Assembly: GCF_014805685.1 (NCBI RefSeq) | Contig: NC_060900.1 | Span: forward strand, 9,819,666-9,883,665 | Source of the DNA: Silurus meridionalis | Taxonomy: Eukaryota > Chordata > Actinopteri > Siluriformes > Siluridae | DNA length: 64,000 bases | Direction: 5' to 3' | Shown here: positions 1-29,548 of the stretch, in pieces | Layout of the letters: the number at the start of each line of letters is the position of its first letter | How positions within the stretch are numbered: the stretch's first letter is position 1 | Position numbers and translations under genes: made by a program | The notes under the pieces: generated by a model | What the model was told of the DNA's origin: nothing | Database searches by the model: none | What the model saw: the letters and a program-made list of their open reading frames with translations, nothing else

Positions 1-239
1 TGTCCGTGGTGCTGGTGATTGGTAAGTTTGTACGCGAGTTCTTCAACGGAATATCTCGCTCCATAATGTTTGAGGAACTACCAAATGTGGACCGTGTGCT
101 CAAACTGTGCACTGACATCTTTGTTGTTCGGGAGACGGGCGAGATGGAACTGGAGGAGCAACTGTTTGAGAAACTCATCTTTTTATACCGATCACCCGAA
201 ACCATGATCAAAATGACCAGGGAAAAGAAAACAGACTAG
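1..239 (+). CDS. piezo2: PIEZO2-like mechanosensitive channel, C-terminal end (partial)
   Basis: PIEZO proteins are very large trimeric plasma-membrane cation channels opened by membrane tension. Only the last coding segment is present: the frame is open at the left edge (reading SVVLVIGKFVREFF from base 3) and ends at TAG 237-239. The segment reads through IMFEELPNVDRVLKLC and LFEKLIFLYRSPETMIK, the highly conserved cytosolic C-terminal domain of the pore module. The residues NVDRVLKLCTDIF fit PIEZO2 better than PIEZO1, as I recall the two families. The end reads MIKMTREKKTD; vertebrate PIEZOs usually have Trp after MIK, so Met there is unusual. The PIEZO1/PIEZO2 choice and the a/b paralogue cannot be settled from 78 residues. 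The gene is convergent with the BPI-like gene to its right. Confidence 0.9.
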   Translation, partial: SVVLVIGKFVREFFNGISRSIMFEELPNVDRVLKLCTDIFVVRETGEMELEEQLFEKLIFLYRSPETMIKMTREKKTD

Positions 240-1089
240 TCTACTTTTTGAGAGCTTACTCCAATTTTTTATATTATACCAGGATAAGAGTGTTGTTCTT
301 TTCCCTTAATTAAGTTCTGCCTATTTAAAAACTTCTTAGAACTTGTCTACCCAGTGCTATGTATTATCAGTGTTTAACCGTTGAGCATGAAATTCTTTCA
401 AATTCTTCTTTGTACTTTCAATATATGACATAAAATGCTGTGTATGAAAAAAAAAACCATCCAGGGTACAGCAGTAATCATATATACTTTTTGTGTGCTG
501 CAACCTGGTATCTTTGTGGGTAAGACTTATATCAGAACATAAATATAAATCATGCTTTCCAGAATAGGACCATCATTAAAGCATTTCTGACACATTTTTT
601 AGGGAGGTCTGAAACCCTATCTTACTCTCTTTAGTGCATCTGTTTATTTAATAAATCCCACAATTTTAATTTCAAACGAAGCAGAGCAAAGGTACCATAC
701 ATATATTATTTTTTAATATTATTTATACATTTTATTTCGGTGGAAAGTGGAAAGTTGTGTTTTATCTGAGCAAACCATTTGGAAAACTATTCCATGCTTT
801 AAAATAGTTTCAGGCAATAATCAAAAGGTGTTCTGTCCATCTCACAAAACATTATATCAAATTAAATGGAAGGAACAATGAACTGATTGGAAATCAAAAA
901 GAGCAATTCATAGCCAGCTTGTTATTATTATTATTTTATTCAGTCCACAAATTTACAAAAGAAATAATACAAAAAAATGACAGTTTGATTTGTCTGCAAC
1001 ATTAATGGAAAGCTATCAAACATTTCTCCTCATGACTGTGATTACAGATAAGCCTAATTCATCCTTTTCTTTTTTTATATGTTCATGGG
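240..1089. other. Convergent 3' UTR interval between piezo2-like and BPI-like genes
   Basis: AT-rich sequence with no supportable coding region. A plus-strand AATAAA lies at 650-655, about 410 bases after the piezo stop, and is a plausible polyadenylation signal for that gene. A minus-strand AATAAA (TTTATT at 935-940) lies about 150 bases past the BPI-like stop and is a plausible signal for that gene. The two 3' ends therefore face each other within about 300 bases. Confidence 0.5.
935..940 (-). other. Probable polyadenylation signal of the BPI-like gene
   Basis: TTTATT on the plus strand reads AATAAA on the minus strand, about 150 bases downstream of the BPI-like stop codon. This is a candidate by position and sequence only. 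Confidence 0.45.
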
Positions 1090-18530
<17,441 letters not shown>

Positions 18531-20382
18531 CTTGGCCTTGGTTACTGATTTACTGGACCTAAATATTTAATAAGAATAAGAAATGATGATAAGGACAATA
18601 AACTATTTTCTCTAAAACATACATAGATATAATAATGATAGACCCTTTTATTAGTTTGCTATAATAAAAAACAGCAGGTTACTTACAACAGCAATCTGGT
18701 TGTTGCTTCGACAAGACTGTAGAGTTTGTACATGCATGAAAGGCTTGGTTTCATGAGTCATTTTAATACTTACTTCCTCTAGAGATAGTGATCTGAAACT
18801 AAATCTAGCACCATTGTTTTTATTCGAGACTTTTGCTTTAAAAGTTTTTCCCACTTTGCTGTTGGACTTGTATGTCGTTAATACTTAAATCCAAAAACTC
18901 TGAGTAAAAAAAAAACTGCAGATGATTTTCTTTTTAACTTTATGCCACATGCCACTTAATGATCTTTAATGTCTGTGAGAAACTAAATAATTAGGTGTTA
19001 GTTCCTCTGTAATACAGGATGTATATACACAGTGGTGTGTGCAGCACATGGCTAGTGGCCTGATATAGTTAAATCATTTGGGTTAAATTAGATTTAATGT
19101 GTTAAGAATTCCCTCTAAGACATGCAAGCTGATGGACATGGTAACAAGACAGTATACTTTAAAAACTGATGAGAAACAGCCCTTAAGAGGAAGCAAGCCC
19201 CAAAAGAGGAACAGATGCTCTTCTGGTTGACATATTATTATGATAAGCAATGCTCATAAATATGGCTTAAAATGCATTCAAGCATTTGGTGGAATGGCAG
19301 GATGCTGACGTCCCAGGGTACCCCATGCCTGTGTTACCTTCTGGCTCTTCTTTTTTAGTTAAGCTGTCATAGCTACACCTGCCAGAGAATCTGCTTGCAC
19401 TCTGATCATGAGAACCACTGTATTATTATAGTCTCTCTCTCTCTCTCTCTCTCTTTATCTGTTGAGTAGTACATGCTCACCTGCTGGCTGACATAATGCT
19501 AGTGCAAGATTGTAACACTTCTTCTGCTGTTGCTCTTCTCACACTCCAGAACTGCCCGAAACACTCGAACACGTTACTTTTCCTCTCTGGAATTCACTCT
19601 CTCCTGGAATTCACCTTCTTCTGTGAATGTCTTAAAGAGTTGCACTTCCTAAAAAAACAACTTCAGTAGATAATGGCAAACCTGTGAGAAACACCAGTGA
19701 CCACTATTAAACTATATAATTTAAAACACAATAATAACATTTTAACCTTCCAAAGTTACCTTGAAATATATCATCACCCTCACTAAGTATGCAAAGAACT
19801 ATAAGTAGCCATACTGGAAACACCCCTGTCAGTTTTTGATGGCAGTTTAAATATTTTTGTGCAAAAGTAAACATGTTATAAATATAAAGGATGTTATAAA
19901 GATAAAGATTAAATGTGGCTATAGTTAAATACTACATACTAATAATTAATGGTAAAAATCCAGATTTCAATGCCATTTATGTCAGTAGTTCCTTCTTAAA
20001 CATTAATGATTTCAAAGAAATCAAAAGGAAGTGAGAGTGTGTATCTCAGTAGAAACAAAAGCAGAAGTAGAACTATAAATTATATATAAATAAACATTAT
20101 TAGCATAAGAAAGTCTTGAGCAAGAAACACTCTTGTGGTCTTTACTTCCCAGTGGGTAGAGAAATCAAGTCATGAGGGTGCTGATTATATCTAATTATAT
20201 TAAGACTTCAGTAGACAAGCCTGGTGCCATTTTCTTTCTTGTGAGTGCTGGCCACTGGAGTAGAGGTTACACTAATCATGACTGCCTTTATACATTTCTT
20301 AATTCTTGAAATCTTTTTCCCAGTAAATTCGGATTTAAGACTTGGGCCTTTTTTAGAAAATACTTAATTCAAATTAATTCTG

Positions 20383-20614
20383 AATTCTGACAAGAGGAAG
20401 GTTCCCTGGTGGTTTAGTGGTTAGGATGCGGCGCTCTCACCGCTGCGGCCCGGGTTCGATCCCCAGTCAGGGAACCAACCCCAGCCATTAGGGTTTCACA
20501 AGCCAGTGCACTCTTACATGTGCCACATCAAACATGCAGATCATGACTACGGATGATCCGCTGTGGCGACTCCTAATGGGAGAAGCCAAAAGAAAGTTTT
20601 AATTCTGACAAGAG
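20383..20614 (+). repeat. tRNA-Glu-derived SINE with perfect 14-bp target duplication
   Basis: Bases 20403-20474 are a near-perfect tRNA-Glu(CTC) sequence: TCCCTGGTGGTTTAGTGG at the D arm, anticodon loop GCTCTCA, T arm GGGTTCGATCC. One T-stem pair is mismatched. It is followed without a terminator by a SINE body ending GATCCGCTGTGGCGACTCC and TAATGGGAGAAGCC. AATTCTGACAAGAG occurs at 20383-20396 and again at 20601-20614 as a perfect target-site duplication, showing retroposition. It is therefore a SINE and not a functional tRNA gene, although A and B boxes remain. Confidence 0.9.
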
Positions 20615-20889
20615 AAATTAGACATTAGCTTTCTACAATTACAACTCATAACCAGGTGGTCTTTTCTGTTTTATCATGTACAGCAATATGCTGTTACACC
20701 CCCACATTTACGTTCAGCCAGAATTGTTGACAATGTCTGTGTTACCATCTGACTTCCTCTTCTATATGTACTGCCAAGTCCCTACAATGTTTTATTTTGT
20801 AATTACCCATAATATGACAATAGGTATACATAATAATCTGTTTCTTTCTCACTCTCCATCTACACTCTTCCTCTCTCCCTGTTGAACTA

Positions 20890-21430
20890 CACATGTTACT
20901 CTTGAGATACCAGTGATCCTGACCCCTTCTGCTCTCCAGAACTGTCTGATCTCATCATTTGGAAACCACTTGCTGTTGTGAAAGATGGCATGAACAGTCT
21001 GAAATTCATCAGATGACTATGGATAGTACCCTTTAAAACCCATGAAGATGGCTTTGAACTAAAATTTAAACTTTTTGCTATAATGGCTTAGAAGTACAAT
21101 CGCTATAATAGATTTAGGACTGCCACTAACAGTGAACAGTTGTTACCTTAATAAAATCTATATTTAATGTTACAACTATACAGAATTACCTGGTTACATG
21201 TCTAATGCTAAATGTTTAATGTTTCACTATATATAACTATGTATTTTATATTGTCTCAAGATGTTTTTTCTTGCCACAGTCACCCCTTGCTTACTCATTA
21301 CAAGTGTTTTTACTTATTTAAAATGCATATATTTCTTGTAAAGTTTTTTTTTTTTTTTTGTAAAGCTGTATGGTGAAAATGTTTATGGTTAAAAGTGCAA
21401 TACAAATAAAAATTTAATTGTATTGAAACA
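20890..21430 (+). repeat. Diverged dispersed retroposon-like repeat
   Basis: Shares its layout with 10850-11400: CTCCAGAACTG near the start, CCATGAAGATGGCTTTGAACT in the middle, TTGCCACAGTCACCCCTTGC, and a tail of AAGTGCAATACAAATAAA followed by AATTG repeats. A partial copy with CACTCCAGAACTGCCCG is near 19540. Family unknown to me. Confidence 0.5.
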
Positions 21431-21639
21431 TTTGTTCAAACTTCCTATTACCTACAAAGCAATAAATTATTAATCATAATCAAACCTAAAAAAAAATGGT
21501 ATACCAAAGACTCATGGCATGGATGTTTTACCAGGTAATATAAATATAACCCACTCTATATCAATTATGAAAAAAATAAAATAAAATTGTATAAAAATTA
21601 ACAGAAATTGGCCAAGAAATTGTCATCACCTGTCACCAG

Positions 21640-22362
21640 GAGATTGCAAGATCAATAATGCCAATGCCATCTGTGACCTAGTTGGCTATGCTTTTTGGGT
21701 GTGATGGATGAAATTTGTCTCTCCCATGGCAATTAGGTCATTAGCCAACTGTGGATGTCTGTGAGCTCATTTACATATTCAGTTAGCACTTTTCTCCAAG
21801 TGAGTTTAGTAACATTGTATATTCAAAACAATGGAATAATTGGCTTTGTGTGCTTTGCAAGAAGTGCATGCTTGCTCTCACCCTTCTTAATTGTTAGCTG
21901 TTGTGATTCTGTTGAAAGGTTTACTATCTAGCTTGATGGATCAAATGTAAGGGAGTTTCACTATCTGGTGTAGGCTGATCAGGAGATTGTTCTCGCCCCA
22001 GTGTGTCAGTAAAAACACGTTACAGGATTCGAAACATTTAAACTTTGGTGGGTTCAGGATTGACCGTGTGTGATGTGATTCTTGCCTTTATTTGCTAGCT
22101 GCTGTTCGGTAGGTTGTGTGATGTCGAATGATGACTGCTGCTCGGTGTTCTGGAATTTTATGCCCTTGATGGAGAATGGTGCACTGTGACACTTAAATTA
22201 GCTTAAGTTAACTTAAGTTTACTTTGTAGAATTCAAGAGTTATATTTATATTAAGTTTGTAATCTGGCGTACCAGTGTAGATTTATTCATTGCTAAAGAC
22301 ACTTTTGTATGTCGCTCTGGATAAGGGCTTCTGCTAAATGCCGCAAATGTAAATGTAAATGA
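21640..22362 (+). repeat. Dispersed repeat with GTCGCTCTGGATAAGG tail
   Basis: Ends in TATGTCGCTCTGGATAAGG then GCTTCTGCTAAATGCCGC and AAATGTAAATG units, a 3' tail very common in teleost SINE/LINE repeats. The same tail occurs inverted at 40752-40795. The upstream body (GGTGTGATGGATGAAATTTG, CATGGCAATTAGGTCATTAG) also looks repetitive. Left boundary uncertain. Confidence 0.55.
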
Positions 22363-23026
22363 TGTCACAGAGGTAACTTATCATGAATGGTAAACTGTGA
22401 ATCTCCCTCTAGTGGTGAAGCGTGGAAATACAACTGAAGAGGAATCCTTTCCTACAGATTCACTTAAAAAAAATGTACTGTACAGTAATTTACTGTCAAC
22501 CCAGGTTGCCAGTCAATCACTGTACAATTTGCAGTAAACAATTGTATGGCATATTTACAGTACCATTATATCATACATTGTACATTTGCTGATTCGGTTG
22601 ACGTACAGTAGGTCATACTGAGATTTGAACACAAAGACCTTTTTAGCTGTAACTCAAAACCCTCATTACTGATTCACCACAATTAGCTCAACTATGGCTA
22701 AGCCAATTTTCCAGTAAATTGATATGAATAGTATACCATTTTTAACAGAATGAATTAGCAAGTGGTTGGAAATTGGTAGTTGCATTATACTTTTCATATT
22801 ATTTTCAGTTCTCAGGTTATAAGGGTCCCTCTTATGATAATTTTTAAAGGGATGCAGTCAGGAAATAGGCTGGCCACAAAAAGCCTTCTTAAAGTAAAAT
22901 ATGTAATATCATTTATTTAATATTTTTTTATTTGTATTATCATTGTTATCATTGTATGCATATATTTAATTTTATTATTTAATTGTATTATAATTATTAT
23001 AATTATTATTAATATTATATTTATGA

Positions 23027-23028
23027 AA

Positions 23029-23102
<74 letters not shown>
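23027..23102. repeat. (GA)n microsatellite
   Basis: About 38 GA units, beyond the slc32a1 3' end. Confidence 0.95.
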
Positions 23103-23106
<4 letters not shown>

Positions 23107-23769
23107 AGCTTCCTCAGGATATTTTATAGCCCTAGTGGACCTGGTGGATTTGTTACACTAAAAAAAAATAATAATAATAAGACAGGGGAAAAGGCCACTG
23201 ATGAATTTCATTTATTGGCTTTAACCATGTCTCCAGGATTTACACTTTCTTTTTCCTTATATCCTCCACATTATGAATGCACAACAAAGCCATCCACATT
23301 TTGGGTTACATTAAACACACAACTCACTTTTTTACTTTTCTACATCCCAGTTTTGCAGCACATGAATACAAACACTGAATATTAAACAGTCCAACCAAAC
23401 ATGTAAAAATGGTGAAAAATCACTGTAATATAATAATTTACTGAGCAAGAAACTACATTTTTAGACTAAATTTGACACTTCTTGTTAACTCTGTTGATTT
23501 GTTATTTGGATTCCTCTTTTTAATAAAATCTCAGAGCTCACTTCTCATTTCACTCATTTACATGTACTTTAGCAAAAACACATTTAGCTAAAAATAAAGA
23601 GAAGAAAAACAATAATACATGTTGCTTTTGGTCACTTCAAATGATAGTCTTTCCAGCATTATTAATTCTATTTTCTAATGTTTAATGTTGATTTCTATTT
23701 CCCTGGAAATAATTGTACACAAGGCATGTGTGCTGGGTTTTGTGCTCGCCATGATAAATGTTTTAATTA

Positions 23770-23775
23770 TTTATT
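23770..23775 (-). other. Candidate polyadenylation signal of slc32a1
   Basis: Reads AATAAA on the minus strand about 185 bases after the slc32a1 stop. This is a candidate only; vertebrate slc32a1 transcripts may extend further. Confidence 0.35.
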
Positions 23776-23960
23776 GCTAAGGAGTTATTAAGATTAATAT
23801 CTTAAATAACACAATTAACAACAGACTATCACAACAAACTTTAAAAAGAATTACATTTTTATTATCATTTTGTTCAGTACTAAACTGATTTTAATTGAAA
23901 CACATTTCTGTGTGTTGCAAAGCTTTGAAGAAAACCGATAGTCTCTTCGTGGGTGTTTTA

Positions 23961-25247
23961 CTAAAAGGCCTCAATGAGTCCCTCAGTGGAATGAATAAAC
24001 CCTGAAATGCTACATATGCCTCCTATTATACAGATGGAAATGTCAAAAAAGACCTCATGCCATAGAAGCTTGCGCCAAAGAAGCTTCAGGTGAAATAAGC
24101 AGGGTAACAGGAAGCACAGTCCGGCGCCAGTTAGACTTCCAGTCAGACCCATGAGCAGAGCAAAGTGTGGGACAAAGACAGCCATGAGAAGGGTGAAAAC
24201 AACAAGCCCAATTCTCATGGCAAGTCCCCAGCACTTAAGCCTCCCATCTGTGCCATAGCATTTTGGGAATATGGCCCCATCTCTATCTTGAAAGAGGGAC
24301 TTCTCTAAGATGTCTACAGCAGCGAAGAAGGGCAAAGGGTAGGAGAGCAATGCCTTGGCCACCAAAAATATATTTACCCACATCCGTATGCCAGGCGGCA
24401 GGTTATCAGTGATTACTTCTTTTGTGTCGTCCGCCCATGTGAGGTAGGCTACAAGAGCAAACAGGCCCTTGAGGATGCATGCAGCAATGTGTGTCCACTC
24501 TAACATGCAATGGAACTCAGAGGGCTTCTGCATGTTGCCCTCAAGTGAAGGCAGAAAAATCTGTGACGTGTAACTAAAAACAACAATGCCAATAGAGATG
24601 GGGAACTTTTTAACATCAATGTAAAATTTGACCTTGTCCCATGCCCAGTCCTGCGCATGGGCCAGGCAGTAAGCAATCACTATTACATTGATGATGAAGT
24701 GCATGACTGTACACAGTAGGCTTAGCTTGGACACGGCTTTCAGGCTGCGCAGGAAGGCGCATGGCAGGAGCGCTGCAGCGGCAAACACTGACCAGGCCTT
24801 CTGCGAAACAGGCAAACTCGGAAAGCTGTTGTACATCAGGTTGCCACTGACGACCACATAAAGGATGCATGTCATCACCAGCTCGATTATTTGTGCCACA
24901 TTCACAACATGGCCACCGAGCACAGGGAAGCGTGGCGCACAGCAAGCATTCGCAATGTCCACATATGAGTCACGCACACGCACACGCTCTCCCTCCTCGT
25001 TCTCCTCATAGAGGCACATAATGAGGATCTTTCCTGTGTAGCAGCACAACACAGCGGTGAAGATGATGAGGAAGAGGCCCAGGTAGCCACCATGCAGGAC
25101 GGCATAGGGGAGGCCCAATACAAACATGCCCTATAGTGTAAAAAAAAAAAATTATTATAATTACGACAACAGTGCATAAATAATCATTACACTGTTAATT
25201 TACTCAATCTCGTTTTAATTAACATGATGTTGATTCGTATACTGACC

Positions 25248-25295
<48 letters not shown>

Positions 25296-25516
25296 TTACT
25301 GCCCTCTGAAATGTAAATGCTGCTTTGTATGTATACTGTATTTTATTTATATTTTTATTGTAAATATTATTTTACTAACCTTATTCTATTTTTATGTTAT
25401 CCTTCTATCTAAGGCTTTATTATTATTTTATTTCATTTTATGTCAAAGACCAGTTGTTAAAAGCATTTTACTTAGCAATGTACTTTGTATGGTTTTTAAT
25501 GTGACAAATAAAACTT

Positions 25517-25568
<52 letters not shown>

Positions 25569-28020
25569 TGTTTATTTGTTGGTTCTTTGGCTTCTTGTGA
25601 TACATTTTTTTCTATGAGTTAACCTCTTATTTTATTACATACAAATACACTAATACAATTAAAGTGCAACAAACTGAATTCCAGTACATAAAAATCAAGG
25701 AATAATATTTCACAAAGCATAGACAGTGCAATGATATTTAGGAAACATTAATTTTACATAAAGCCTTTCATTTTTTTTAATTGCTTCTAACCCTGCTGAA
25801 ATAGCTAATAATAATTAGGTTAATTATAATTCGTTTCTTGGATCTAAGGCACCGATGGCTCCATGTTCACAATGTGCAAGAAAGAAAACGTGACCAATGT
25901 GACCAAGCTTAGAAGTGTGGAGATTTACAACCTAATGCAAGCATTCTCTTGGGTGCAGTTAGTCCACAGAATAACAGCTTATTCAGAGACAGAGAAACTG
26001 AAATATCAGCCATCGTTGCCAAGTAAAAGCTTAGGACAGCATGGTATATCGATATCCAAAATGTCCTTCAGGGTTGTAAATACCAATCTCCAAAAACTGT
26101 TACCTTTCAGGGAAGTCCCAAAGCATATGTTTGCATCTGCATTAATTATTTTTTGTTTTGTCTGTTCTAATCAATTAACAACTTTTGCATATAAACTAAC
26201 AGCATTTGTTGTTAAAGGTTGTTTGGGAGGCTCTGTACTCACCTGTTATCTCTGTTAGTGTGGCACCTAGTGGTAAAAAATAGGAACAGGAAATAACTAC
26301 CTATGGCTCAGAAGCCACTTTTCAGTGGAAGAGGATCAGAGCATAGGGTGGATTAATGAAAGTGCCCTTACATTAAAAATGTGTGTGCACAATGGTGACA
26401 TTGTTTCCACCATAACACCTAAAAACTCCCTGAATATTCTGGGAAGGATTTAAGTCTTTAGTGAGGTTACTACCTGATAATCATTCACTCAGTGCCTTCA
26501 CACTGCAACAGGAAATACCTGCTGTATCAAACTCGGTTAAAAACAAATATATGGTTAATCCTGTGAGAACAGCTGCTGGACGGTGTGATGGTGACCTGTG
26601 ATGGTGCTTGCTGGCATTTGTTCTAAAAATGTATTACATAACTCAGTAACCTTATAGTATAAGTCATGTGTAAATGCCTCTCTACTTATTTTTGTTTGGG
26701 GCTATATTGGTTTTATTAGTATGCTAAGGTAAAAATAAATACATAAATAAATAAAAAATAAACACAAATTGCAGATTTAAAGGTTTGTTTCTTGTTAGAG
26801 TGATTTTTTTATTAGGTCTACCTACACTTGAAAGTGCAATGGTGAGGATAAGCATTGAAGAAATCATTTATTAGTTTGTTTGTTTGTTTGTTTGTTATAA
26901 AGTTGTGGAAAATGATATCCAGCTTACACTACCAACACTGTATACTATTTTTTACTAAATGGCTACATAAAATTGAGTGCAATAAATACAAGATAAATCA
27001 AAATAAATGAATAATCTAAATGAACAGTCAAATGAATAAAATCTAACAAAGAAGCAGAGTAAATAAATACTAAATATCTGCTTATTGAAATCTGATTGGC
27101 ATGGCTTGGCAGTTTAAAAAATCATCTGGACTTTTACTCTTCAGTTTTTTTCTTGGTAGTTCTCATTCATTTGTGTTTCTTACTGCCTAGTAAATGGTCC
27201 AAGATGCGACTTGTAGGTGGAGTGAAATAATAAGTCTCCCGTAAATTGTCTCAAGCTACTCTGAGTCAAATCTGATAGAACCAGGTCTTGAAATGAGGAC
27301 AGGTGTTTTTGTTGTTGTTGTTGTTATTTTGTTGTTGTTGTTGTTGTTTTTCAGCAATGCATTGACGTAAACGTATTTGAGCACAACTTATAGTTCGTAT
27401 ATTTGCATATAAAAATTTTAATATTGATTTATTAGATGATTCATATATTCCATTGTGATTTTAAAATGCAGATTATCATTACTATTAATATAGACCTTTT
27501 TTTTGGATAATATAATTTGGTTTTGAATGACCAATTTTTTTCCAACACATCAGAAATAAGATGAGCTTTTACTTAAGGAATCGATTATGGGAATTTGTTA
27601 TTACTTAATGAAAAGGATGAGGTTTTATTAGGAGTTGATGTGTACCTGTATTGCATTGGTTACGTTCCAGCCCGCATCCCATGCAGTGATTTTCGGCGTG
27701 TCTTGTGCTCCGCGCTCCGCGCTCGAGTCGCTGTTTTTTCGGGATCCTGAAGGACCGGTGTCGCGTCTTTGGTAATGACAGTCTCCCGCTACCGTTCCTT
27801 CTCTTTCCCCGGTCGTCTTCACCTCGTCCATTTTCAGCCCTTGTCTGTAATCGTAATCCAGTCTATCACAATCAGCGAAGGCGACAGCTTCCTCATCACT
27901 GGCCGCCTGGAAGCCGAGGCGCGCAAACACCCCGCTCACCTTCGCCTCGGATTTCTGGGACGCGCTGCTCATTAAACTGAAGAATTTATCTGAGATCTTG
28001 TGCCGTATCAGATGCGCCAT
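23961..28020 (-). CDS. slc32a1: Vesicular inhibitory amino acid transporter (VGAT/VIAAT), 2 exons, 514 aa
   Basis: Loads GABA and glycine into synaptic vesicles using the V-ATPase proton gradient; amino acid/auxin permease family. Exon 1 is 28020-27646 (125 codons) and exon 2 is 25130-23961, joined in phase 0 to read [19 protein letters not shown]. Exon 1 encodes the cytosolic N-terminal tail ([16 protein letters not shown]), acidic and Ser-rich. Exon 2 encodes the membrane core, starting with the first transmembrane helix ([20 protein letters not shown]) and carrying about ten hydrophobic segments. Characteristic blocks include [32 protein letters not shown] and [13 protein letters not shown]. 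The length is close to other vertebrates (about 515-525). It is intact, and exon 1 is notably GC- and CpG-richer than its surroundings. Confidence 0.98.
25248..25297. repeat. (TTTA)n microsatellite
   Basis: About 12 TTTA units in the slc32a1 intron. Confidence 0.9.
25520..25567. repeat. (GATT)n microsatellite, probably a retroposon tail
   Basis: About 12 GATT units directly follow GACAAATAAAACTTTTTTGA. A polyadenylation-like motif followed by short tandem units is the usual 3' end of L2/CR1-type elements, so this may be a LINE tail; the body was not recognised. Confidence 0.6.
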
Positions 28021-28329
28021 GGCTCTTGATCTGTTGATGTTTAAGATCTATAAAATAATAACTTTATTTCTGCAATAAAGAGGCAGATTAGAGGTTAGAT
28101 CACTGAACATAGATCATTCCAGTTGATCATCTAATGTTTTTTTTTCTTTCTTCAAATAATCCTTCCTGGAATTTCTTTTGGAAAAATCATCTTTATTCAA
28201 AAGAAAAAAAAGGAAACACTGGACAAAAATATAAAATACAAAATAGCTCAGTCTGAGGTCTGTAGTTTGCCTTTCGGTAGCAGACGCATACCAACTCAGG
28301 AGTGTGCCAAATGCCAGTTGCGCACCACT

Positions 28330-28330
<1 letters not shown>

Positions 28331-28364
<34 letters not shown>
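28331..28364. repeat. (TG)n microsatellite followed by GCGCGCGC
   Basis: About 17 TG units run into a short alternating GC run, about 310 bases upstream of the slc32a1 start codon. Such alternating purine-pyrimidine sequence can adopt Z-DNA; any regulatory effect is speculation. Confidence 0.85.
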
Positions 28365-28372
<8 letters not shown>

Positions 28373-29402
28373 GAGCTTGTACCATTGTCAGGGCTAAGAG
28401 GAAACATCCTGGCACCTTTTCTTGTGACGTAGCCGATATTCATGTAGTCAATATAGACGATTTTTGCTCCACAAATCGCAACAGAACAAAATAATAAATT
28501 GAGGAACAAAATACAAAAAAAAATATTTCTTAAATATATTGCATACTGCTTATATATTAGGCTCATACATACATTCATATATTGATATATTTACATTTTC
28601 ATATCCTTGTGCACTTATTTCTCGAAAGCTACCTTTATTTCCTACTTTGATACAAACTCATTTTCAATTCATTTTCTGCAATTATATAACATTTCTGTCA
28701 TGATGAATTGTCTCAATCAAATCCGAAACATGCACTGTGTCAGATCATCTGACATTAATGCATGTCTTGCTTTGCTGTAGCTCACACTAGCTCTATCTCC
28801 CCACTCATTTACATGTAAAAGCAGTAGCAGATGTTTCTGTGGTTCTTCTGGTAATGAACGCATGCATTGTTATGATATTGTTATATTTTTGATCGCGGGT
28901 ATGATCATGCGATCGAGGAGGTGTGTTATAGAAACCACAGGCGCGTGGTGGAGAGACGTTATTTAAACACCTAGCTATTTTATATTTGTTTGTTTGTTTG
29001 TTGTTGTTTGTTTGTTTAAGCTACGCAGTGAAAGCATTCAAGATTGCATATTTTATTAATTGTCTTCTCTTTAATAATTAAAAAATTCAGCCCTCTCTTT
29101 AATAATGAAAATATTGAGCAGTTAAATATTGTCTGAAATTCATGACATTTATTCGATTAGTCGATGAGGCATTAAACGACAGACTATGAATCCAGCGCCG
29201 ATTTTAAACTAGCCTATTTAATTTAGGTTTTTATTTATATGTATGTATGTATGTATGTATCTAGATTCTGGGGCAGACTGGTGATACACGTGTTGAAGGC
29301 GCTCTTTAAAAGCCAGTAAAATGCGCGTTAATGTTTATCACCTTTTAAAAATAATATGTATGGCGGTAAAATAAATTAAGATTAAATATGACGTTTGTTC
29401 AT

Positions 29403-29450
29403 CCACCCATCCATCCATCCATCCATCCATCCATCCATCCATCCATCCAA
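29403..29450. repeat. (ATCC)n microsatellite
   Basis: About 12 ATCC units stand immediately left of the long palindrome. Confidence 0.9.
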
Positions 29451-29455
29451 CAATC

Positions 29456-29482
29456 ATTTAATTATAGCTAATGCATCTAATG

Positions 29483-29548
<66 letters not shown>

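Larger units (their letters stand above)
18531..23769. other. Intergenic interval between BPI-like gene and slc32a1 3' end
   Basis: The BPI-like promoter should lie just right of 18530, but I see no convincing core element. The rest holds no supportable gene. Recognised contents are the tRNA-derived SINE at 20397-20600, dispersed-repeat copies at about 19380-19600, 20890-21430 and 21640-22362, a short CT tract at 19433-19453 and a GA tract at 23027-23102. Confidence 0.6.
25131..27645 (-). other. Single intron of slc32a1
   Basis: A GT-AG intron of about 2.5 kb. It contains a (TTTA)n tract at about 25248-25297, a (GATT)n tract at about 25520-25567 preceded by AATAAAACTTTTTTGATTG, an AAAT-rich stretch near 26735-26760 and (GTT)n near 27309-27348. 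No gene or conserved element was recognised. A 131-codon open stretch at 25863-26258 on the plus strand has no recognisable features. Confidence 0.7.

Noticed and set aside
20403..20474. Functional tRNA-Glu(CTC) gene
   Set aside because: It is the head of a SINE: a SINE body follows directly, there is no Pol III terminator after the acceptor stem, one T-stem pair is mismatched, and target duplications flank the whole unit.
24616..25177. Alternative minus-strand frames overlapping slc32a1 exon 2
   Set aside because: Shadow frames of a GC-rich, strongly conserved exon; the slc32a1 frame explains the sequence.
25863..26258. 131-codon plus-strand open frame in the slc32a1 intron
   Set aside because: No family resemblance, no splice or promoter context, composition like the surrounding intron. 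Most likely chance.
27705..27980. Plus-strand frames across slc32a1 exon 1
   Set aside because: Antisense shadows of the GC-rich first coding exon; no independent support.
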